This document shows positions 41,573-46,178 of a stretch of DNA of 46,178 bases, piece by piece. The notes below the pieces were generated by a model, which was not told where the DNA came from, did no database searches, and saw nothing but the letters and a program-made list of their open reading frames with translations. Both the position numbers and the translations under genes were made by a program. Source of the DNA: Fimbriimonadaceae bacterium (GTDB lineage: Bacteria; Armatimonadota; Fimbriimonadia; Fimbriimonadales; Fimbriimonadaceae); the NCBI GenBank assembly GCA_024710805.1, contig JANJUB010000042.1, positions 1 to 46,178 on the forward strand, in the 5' to 3' direction. Position 1 is the stretch's first letter. Every line of letters begins with the position of its first letter.

Positions 41573-42202
41573 CTAGGATGAAGCGAGCAAGCCCATCTTG
41601 CCGAACTTGCGAGTTGGCGCGGCCGTCTTGCCCTCCTTGATGCTCCGGAGGGCCTCGAGGCGCTGCCTCATCAGCTTATGAGTTCGGTGGAGGCGCGAGC
41701 GGATCGTTCCGACCGGCTTGCCCATGATCTCGGAGATGTCCTTGTAGGGCATGCCCTCGACATCGGCGAGGATGATGAGCGTTCTTTGCTCCTCGGTCAG
41801 CGATTCCATAACCGCATGCATATCTTCGCTCAGCGTCTGGTTGACGAGAATCTGGTCGGCGATCGGTGCGCTGTCCGCGACTTCGAAGTGCACAACGTCG
41901 TCATTGCCCGCGTTGAGGGGAGCATCGTAGCTGACGGTCTGGACGCGTCGGCGTCGATTGCGGAGCAAGTCCAAGAACAATCGGGTGACGATCCTAAAAA
42001 TCCAGTTCTCGAACGGCTTGTCACCCTCGTAATCCTGAAATGATCGAAAGGCGCGATAGTAGGCTTCTTGCGTCAGGTCTTCGGCGTCGGAACGATTGCC
42101 CGCAAGGCGGAAGGCCATGTTGTAGACCTTTCGGTAGGTGCTTTGCATCAGAGCGTTGAAGCGCTCCTGCTGTCCGTCTGTTCTAAGTTCGACTGTGCTC
42201 AT
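41573..42202 (-). CDS. ECF-type RNA polymerase sigma factor
   Basis: A 209-residue sigma-70-family protein with region 2 (about 15-85; YNMAFRLAGNRSDAEDLTQEAYYRAFRSF...FENWIFRIVTRLFLDLLRNRRRR) and region 4 (about 130-185; LTEEQRTLIILADVEGMPYKDISEIMGKPVGTIRSRLHRTHKLMRQRL). Region 3 is absent, as in ECF sigmas. ATG at 42202 has an excellent ribosome site, GGGAGGAAAT, immediately upstream; two earlier in-frame ATGs (42214, 42235) lack one. On the minus strand GGAACTT at 42272-42278 resembles an ECF -35, hinting at autoregulation. No anti-sigma gene is adjacent. Confidence 0.93.
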   Translation of the reverse strand: MSTVELRTDGQQERFNALMQSTYRKVYNMAFRLAGNRSDAEDLTQEAYYRAFRSFQDYEGDKPFENWIFRIVTRLFLDLLRNRRRRVQTVSYDAPLNAGNDDVVHFEVADSAPIADQILVNQTLSEDMHAVMESLTEEQRTLIILADVEGMPYKDISEIMGKPVGTIRSRLHRTHKLMRQRLEALRSIKEGKTAAPTRKFGKMGLLASS

Positions 42203-42443
42203 ATTTCCTCCCATGAAGAGATGCCTACGCGCCATTGCGATTCACTCATTGAAACAAGCCCATTTAACAGGAAGTTCCCATATCGCTATATTTTTTTCTT
42301 CACATTCACAAGTGAAGCAGCGAGTCAAGGGTGGGGGCTCTGCGGCCCGTTGGAGAAGGGCGCGTTCATAAGACGACTGTTCGCGCCCTGCGGTTCGCTC
42401 ATGGGTCAATAGGCCCGATCGACTTTAGCTTGCGGACAAGGGA

Positions 42444-42463
42444 GCGTTAAGCAGGCGTTAAGC
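42444..42463 (+). promoter_or_regulatory. Direct repeat with 11-bp pitch (PhoB/PhoP-like box)
   Basis: GCGTTAAGC at 42444-42452 repeats at 42455-42463. It matches the GGTTAAGC pair at 6926 in both core and spacing. It points rightward, yet no plus-strand protein gene begins before 44620. Confidence 0.5.
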
Positions 42464-42484
42464 TCATGTAGAGAGCGGTACAAC

Positions 42485-42567
42485 TCTCTCGGCGGCGCAG
42501 CGTAGCGCACCAGATCTCCAAGAGGATGCAATGCAACTGGCCCCGGTCCGTCGGGGCCAGCTCCTTT
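42485..42567 (+). ncRNA. Possible small RNA downstream of the direct-repeat box
   Basis: The box at 42444-42463 and a TACAAC hexamer (42479-42484) precede about 80 nt that end in a hairpin, CTGGCCCC (42537-42544) with GGGGCCAG (42553-42560), followed by CTCCTTTCT. There is also a small hairpin AGAGAG/CTCTCT at 42470-42489. The T-run is weak, so the terminator is uncertain. The rest of the 42203-42567 gap is AT-rich near 42270-42310 (sigma promoter side) and otherwise holds nothing I can name. Confidence 0.3.
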
Positions 42568-43155
42568 CTAGATCGCCCGGAACCTCACGCGATCACCGGG
42601 GCTGAACGCGAAGAAGCCCTCGGCTAAGTCAACCACGCGGTAATCGGTCGTGCCCAGGAGCCACCAGCCTCCCGGCCGCTCCAGCGGATAGATGCCGGTT
42701 TGCCTCCCCGCGATGGCGACGGACCCAGCAGGAACCCGAATCCGGGGCTCCGGCCGCCTTCCCAACGTGGCCAACTCGCCCTCTACGTAGCCCAGATAGG
42801 GGAATCCCGGACAAAAGCCGATGGCGTAGCAGGTGTAGACGGGCATGGTGTGGACCTCGATCAATTGGCCCACCGTCCACCCAAGGCGCAAGGCAACTTC
42901 CTGCAAGTCGGCACCGTCATACCGAACCGGAACCTCGGTGACCGGACGGACGGGCCAGCCCTCCGTGGGCGGTTCTACCAGCGAAGCGACGTCAAAGACC
43001 CAGGGATCGACAATAACCGCCACCGACTCGTAGGCGGCAACGACCTCCCGCACCCCGGGCAGGCGGGCTTTGCGCCAGGTATCAGCGATGAACCACGCCG
43101 GGGCCGAAAGCTGCCGGGCGATGTACGCACGATCGCCCAGCGGCTCCACGGTCAT
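42568..43155 (-). CDS. pxpB: 5-oxoprolinase subunit B (KipI-like)
   Basis: A 195-residue PxpB/KipI-family protein. PxpB with PxpA and PxpC hydrolyses 5-oxoproline to glutamate using ATP. It opens MTVEPLGDRAYIARQL and keeps the family block GFCPGFPYLGYVEGELATLGR and RIRVPAGSVAIAGRQTGIYPLERPGGWWLLG. pxpC (KipA) normally follows or is fused, but it is absent here, and pxpA is absent too. ATG at 43155 overlaps the S10 peptidase stop by 4 bp; an in-frame extension upstream lies inside that gene. The role without its partners is uncertain. Confidence 0.9.
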   Translation of the reverse strand: MTVEPLGDRAYIARQLSAPAWFIADTWRKARLPGVREVVAAYESVAVIVDPWVFDVASLVEPPTEGWPVRPVTEVPVRYDGADLQEVALRLGWTVGQLIEVHTMPVYTCYAIGFCPGFPYLGYVEGELATLGRRPEPRIRVPAGSVAIAGRQTGIYPLERPGGWWLLGTTDYRVVDLAEGFFAFSPGDRVRFRAI

Positions 43156-44582
43156 CGCGTCGTGGCGAGGAACGCGGTCACGTCGCGATGCAGCTTCACC
43201 AGCATCTCCTCGTGGATGTACATCATGTGCCCCGCGCTGTACTCCTCGCACGTGAAGTTCGCCCGCTGTTCGGGGGTGAGCCCCATGTGATCGAGGGTGT
43301 AGTACGTCGCCGCATAAGGGGTCGCGAGATCGTAGTAGCCCGACGCCACGAACACCTTGAGATAGGGGTTCTTGGCCATCGCTGACCGTAGCGACTCGCT
43401 GGTGTCCGGGTGGCCCTTTCGTGCAGACCCCCAATCCCACTTCTCCCAGAGCTTCTCTTCGCCCCCCAAAATGAAGTAAGGAGAGTCGGTTTCGTAGCCG
43501 AGTTCGCGGCGGACGTAGTCGTTCAGCATTGCCGTGTACGGTGGCCGAATCGCCGTCATGCTGGGGTCGTAATCGGGCGTGTGTCCGGTGGCGAGTCGAT
43601 CGACGCCGGTGAATCGGGAGTCGAGTCGTCCGACCGTCTGCTTCTTGGTGCGCAGCAACTCCTTGCAGAACTGGTGGATGTGAATCCTCAGGTCAGCGTA
43701 GTCGATGTATTCGGGTCGCAGACCGGTGTACTGGGCGAGCTTTTGGATGATCCGCTTGCGCTCCGCCGACGACAAGGAATCGCCCTTCTGAAGCGCGAGC
43801 GTGTACTCGGTCGACGCGAACTTCTCGACCTCGGCGAGGAAGGGGCGAAGGGTCCGTCGTCGTCCCGCCATGCCGTGATAGTGCGCGGTCGCCGCGTAGG
43901 TCGGGAGAAAGAGGATGTACGGCGAGTCGTTGCCCGGCGTGAAGTCGGCGGTCTGGAAGTTGAGAATGCTGGACACGAGCAGTACGCCGTTGAACGCGAT
44001 GCCATGCTCGATCAGGTGTCCGGAAAGACCCGCGGCACGGGTCGTGCCGTAGCTCTCGCCCACCAGATACAGCGGCGACGACCAGCGTTGGTACCGCGAT
44101 AAATACAGCCGGATGAACTCGCCGACCGATTCGATGTCGCCCTTGAGGCTCCAGAACTTTTCGCCCAGCTCGGGCTTGGCGGGGCGGCTGTAACCGGTGC
44201 CGACCGGGTCGATGAACACCAGATCGGTCTCGTGCAGCCACGTGTGAGGGTTGTCCTCGAGCCGATACGGCGGCGGCGGAAGGTGACCTTCTGGCATCAT
44301 CGGCACCCGCTTGGGGCCGAGCGCACCGAGGTGGAGCCAGACTGAGGACGACCCCGGGCCTCCGTTGAACGAGAACATGAGCGGTCGGGTGCCGGGCTCG
44401 GTGCCCTTCTTGGTGTAAGCCATAAAGAACATTCCGGCTTCGACTTCGCCGGCTTTGTTCTTGATCGGGAGCATTCCGGTCGTGACGGTGTATTCAAGGT
44501 CTCCGCTTCGATGCTCGGTAACAACTGCAGGGGCGGTGAACTCGGCGGGGATCTCAACGGGTTTTGGGGCTTCGTCGGCCAT
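43152..44582 (-). CDS. S10-family serine carboxypeptidase
   Basis: A 476-residue peptidase with the complete triad Ser177 (LVGESYGT), Asp418 (GYYDLATP) and His452 (YSAGHMMY), and the NGGPGSSS oxyanion motif (73-80). S10 enzymes remove C-terminal residues at acidic pH and are usually secreted. This one begins MADEAPKPVEIPAEF with no visible signal peptide, so it may be cytoplasmic or the start may be wrong. It is translationally coupled to pxpB (4-bp overlap), which may tie peptide breakdown to 5-oxoproline. TAAGTT ends 6 nt before the ATG. It is divergent from the MutL-type gene across 37 bp. Confidence 0.92.
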   Translation of the reverse strand: MADEAPKPVEIPAEFTAPAVVTEHRSGDLEYTVTTGMLPIKNKAGEVEAGMFFMAYTKKGTEPGTRPLMFSFNGGPGSSSVWLHLGALGPKRVPMMPEGHLPPPPYRLEDNPHTWLHETDLVFIDPVGTGYSRPAKPELGEKFWSLKGDIESVGEFIRLYLSRYQRWSSPLYLVGESYGTTRAAGLSGHLIEHGIAFNGVLLVSSILNFQTADFTPGNDSPYILFLPTYAATAHYHGMAGRRRTLRPFLAEVEKFASTEYTLALQKGDSLSSAERKRIIQKLAQYTGLRPEYIDYADLRIHIHQFCKELLRTKKQTVGRLDSRFTGVDRLATGHTPDYDPSMTAIRPPYTAMLNDYVRRELGYETDSPYFILGGEEKLWEKWDWGSARKGHPDTSESLRSAMAKNPYLKVFVASGYYDLATPYAATYYTLDHMGLTPEQRANFTCEEYSAGHMMYIHEEMLVKLHRDVTAFLATTR

Positions 44583-44588
44583 ACGTCG

Positions 44589-44594
44589 AACTTA
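44589..44594 (-). promoter_or_regulatory. Candidate -10 element of the leaderless S10-pxpB operon
   Basis: On the minus strand TAAGTT, 6 nt (CGACGT), then ATG at 44582. Confidence 0.5.
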
Positions 44595-44607
44595 CCCCGG
44601 ATTGGAC

Positions 44608-44613
44608 CATAAT
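44608..44613 (+). promoter_or_regulatory. Candidate -10 element of the leaderless MutL-type gene
   Basis: CATAAT, 6 nt (CAAGGG), then ATG at 44620. Hexamer and spacing match hutI exactly. The two divergent -10 elements fit within 37 bp. Confidence 0.55.
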
Positions 44614-44619
44614 CAAGGG

Positions 44620-46178
44620 ATGTCGAAAGACTATTTGCGCATCGTCGCTACCGACTGCGGTTCGACCACCACCAAGGCCATTCTCATCGAGCGGAATCCG
44701 CAAGGGCAGTACCGTTTGGTTGCCCGCGGCGAGGCTCCGACCACCGTCGAACGTCCGTTCGAAGACGTAACTATCGGTGTCCTCAACGCCATTACGGAAC
44801 TCGAAGACGTCTCCGAAAAGCTCGACCCTAACGTCGTCAAGGAAGGCTTTGAATCAGGGCGTCGAAACCTGATCAAGGATGGTCGAGTTTGGCGGCTTGA
44901 GAAAGAAGGCAAGAAGACCGACGAGAGGTCTTCACCCAGCGAGGGCTCGGACATCTACGTGTCCACCAGTTCGGCGGGTGGCGGTCTGCAGATGATGGTC
45001 GCGGGTGTCGTCAAGGCGATGTCGGCGGAATCTGCCGAGCGCGCCGCACTCGGCGCGGGCGCGATTCTCATGGACACGCTCGCCGTCGATGATGGCCGTA
45101 AGGATTATCAGAAAGTAGAGCGGCTTCGCCAGCTTCGTCCGGACATCATTCTCATGTCGGGCGGCACGGACGGCGGCACCGAGTCCCACCTCGTCGAGAT
45201 GGCGGAAGTCGTGCGACGCGCCGACCCCAAGCCTCGATTCGGCGACATGAAGCTACCCGTTATCTACGCGGGCAACAAGGAAGCGCGCGGGAAGGTCGAC
45301 CAGGTGCTGGGTGAGACCATCGAGTTCAAGCCGGTCGACAATCTGAGACCCACGCTCGACCGCGAAGTCCTCGGCCCGGCTCGCGAGGAGATCCACGAGA
45401 TGTTCCTCGAGCACGTCATGCAGCAGGCCCCCGGCTACTCCAAGCTCCTCGAGTGGACGAGCGAAGAGATCATGGCGACCCCGAACGCGGTCGGCAAACT
45501 TCTCAAGGAGTACGCCGAGAACGAGAAGATCAACCTGCTCGGCGTGGACATCGGCGGCGCGACCACCGACGTTTTCTCGGTGTTCAAGAGCGGCGACGAG
45601 CGCATTTATAACCGAACGGTTTCGGCGAACCTCGGCATGAGCTACTCGATCTGCAACGTGCTGAAAGAAGCCGGTATCGAGAACATCGTCCGCTGGCTGC
45701 CGTTTGAGATCGATCCCAGCGAAGTGCGCAACCGGCTGCGGAACAAGATGATTCGCCCGACCACGATCCCGCACACGTATGAGGATCTCCTCATCGAGCA
45801 TGCGGTGGCGCGCGAAGCGCTGCGGCTTGCGTTCGAGCACCACAAAACGCTGGCGCGCGGCTTGTCGGGCGTTCAGCAGCAGCGCGACGTGGGTCAGATC
45901 TTCGACCAGACCTCGGCCAGCGAGTCGCTGATCAAGATGTTGGAACTTGACTTGATCATCGGATCGGGGGGCGTTCTCTCCCACGCCCCGCAGCGTGCCC
46001 AGTCAGCCCTCATGATGATGGATGCCTACCAACCGGAAGGCGTCACCATGCTCACCGTCGACTCGATCTTCATGACGCCCCACCTCGGCGTGCTCTCGCA
46101 GCACTTCTACGAAGCGGCCAAACAGGTCTTCGAGTACGACTGTATCGTCAAAATCGGCGACTGCATCTCGCCCATCGG
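44620..46178 (+). CDS. Glutamate mutase MutL (GlmL)-family ATPase, truncated by the window end
   Basis: The reading frame is open from ATG 44620 to the last base, 519 codons, and continues outside. The start MSKDYLRIVATDCGSTTTKAILIE and the later LLGVDIGGATTDVFSVFKSG are the two phosphate loops of an ASKHA (actin-like) ATPase. Further segments (VSTSSAGGGLQMMVAGVVKAMSAESAERAALGAGA; DIILMSGGTDGGTESHLVEMAE; IIGSGGVLSHAPQRAQSALMMMDA) follow the MutL/GlmL family, encoded beside B12-dependent glutamate mutase subunits (mutS/mutE) in clostridia and thought to chaperone that enzyme. No mutase gene is seen in the window. The name is not DNA-repair MutL. A CATAAT at 6 nt supports a leaderless transcript. 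Confidence 0.9.
   Translation, partial: MSKDYLRIVATDCGSTTTKAILIERNPQGQYRLVARGEAPTTVERPFEDVTIGVLNAITELEDVSEKLDPNVVKEGFESGRRNLIKDGRVWRLEKEGKKTDERSSPSEGSDIYVSTSSAGGGLQMMVAGVVKAMSAESAERAALGAGAILMDTLAVDDGRKDYQKVERLRQLRPDIILMSGGTDGGTESHLVEMAEVVRRADPKPRFGDMKLPVIYAGNKEARGKVDQVLGETIEFKPVDNLRPTLDREVLGPAREEIHEMFLEHVMQQAPGYSKLLEWTSEEIMATPNAVGKLLKEYAENEKINLLGVDIGGATTDVFSVFKSGDERIYNRTVSANLGMSYSICNVLKEAGIENIVRWLPFEIDPSEVRNRLRNKMIRPTTIPHTYEDLLIEHAVAREALRLAFEHHKTLARGLSGVQQQRDVGQIFDQTSASESLIKMLELDLIIGSGGVLSHAPQRAQSALMMMDAYQPEGVTMLTVDSIFMTPHLGVLSQHFYEAAKQVFEYDCIVKIGDCISPI

Noticed and set aside
40503-42202. CIRCE element near hrcA
   Set aside because: No TTAGCACTC inverted repeat was found near hrcA, hsp20, lon or elsewhere.
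42531-42605. Short ORF ATGCAACTGGCCCCG... after AGAGGA
   Set aside because: A 24-codon frame with a ribosome-like site, but it runs through the hairpin and the pxpB 3' end and has no support.
1-46178. tRNA, rRNA or CRISPR loci
   Set aside because: No cloverleaf-like T-loop/anticodon pattern, no rRNA stretches and no regularly spaced repeats were seen on either strand by eye.

Overview
The window most likely comes from a member of the Armatimonadota, probably close to Fimbriimonadia. The main clue is the prepilin-like protein at 22817-23800, whose N-terminus (MKRAFTLIELLVV... followed by a LFPVFAQAK stretch) is typical of the large secreted prepilin families of that phylum. Other clues are GC-rich coding DNA, a cell-envelope repertoire with TolC-type and lipoprotein genes, and a mix of Gram-positive-like traits (hrcA, a DarA-HolB gene pair). 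This placement is inference from protein style, not a phylogeny. The window is chromosomal. I see no tRNA, rRNA or CRISPR array.

Layout. 1-830: what looks like the end of an insertion sequence, then a restriction-like (VRR-NUC type) nuclease gene bracketed by a perfect 28-bp inverted repeat. 0.9-5 kb: two histidine-degradation genes (ftcD, hutI), divergent, separated by a REP/RAYT island and a tiny gene. 5-9.6 kb: an orphan OmpR-type response regulator, a conserved barrel-sandwich protein of unknown role, a zinc-ribbon membrane protein and a PAS-PAS-GGDEF-EAL c-di-GMP protein. 9.7-14.6 kb: secreted M14 peptidase, rmlBA (dTDP-sugar synthesis), a cNMP-binding protein and folD. 14.7-22.6 kb: a DUF4382/DUF5666 lipoprotein, purA and a four-gene TolC/MFP/MacB-type export operon. 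22.6-24 kb: a prepilin-like gene with a structured leader, coupled to a small lipoprotein. 24-26.5 kb: a membrane protein, a CDF metal transporter, trpA and a rhodanese. 26.5-33 kb: a SARP/NB-ARC/TPR regulator divergent from araFGH. 33-37.2 kb: hsp20-lon divergent from darA-holB. 37.2-42.2 kb: a lone CoA-transferase subunit, the yceD-plsX-fabH lipid genes (without rpmF), hrcA and an ECF sigma factor. 42.2-46.2 kb: pxpB, an S10 peptidase and a truncated glutamate mutase MutL-type ATPase.

Working together: FtcD and HutI are consecutive steps of histidine breakdown, and FtcD delivers 5,10-methenyl-THF, which FolD also handles. AraFGH is a complete L-arabinose-type importer. PlsX and FabH serve phospholipid and fatty-acid initiation. 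Hsp20, Lon and HrcA belong to the stress response.

The strongest window-wide signal is at gene starts. About seventeen genes, nearly all first in their transcription unit, lack a Shine-Dalgarno sequence and instead have a TATAAT-like hexamer ending 5-9 nt before the start codon, most often exactly 6. This is the geometry of leaderless mRNAs. Other unexplained signals are two GTTAAGC direct repeats at exactly 11-bp pitch (PhoB/PhoP-type boxes), one of which precedes no protein gene but a terminator-like hairpin (possible sRNA); a folded leader on the prepilin gene; and four convergent gene pairs that overlap by exactly four bases in their stop codons.
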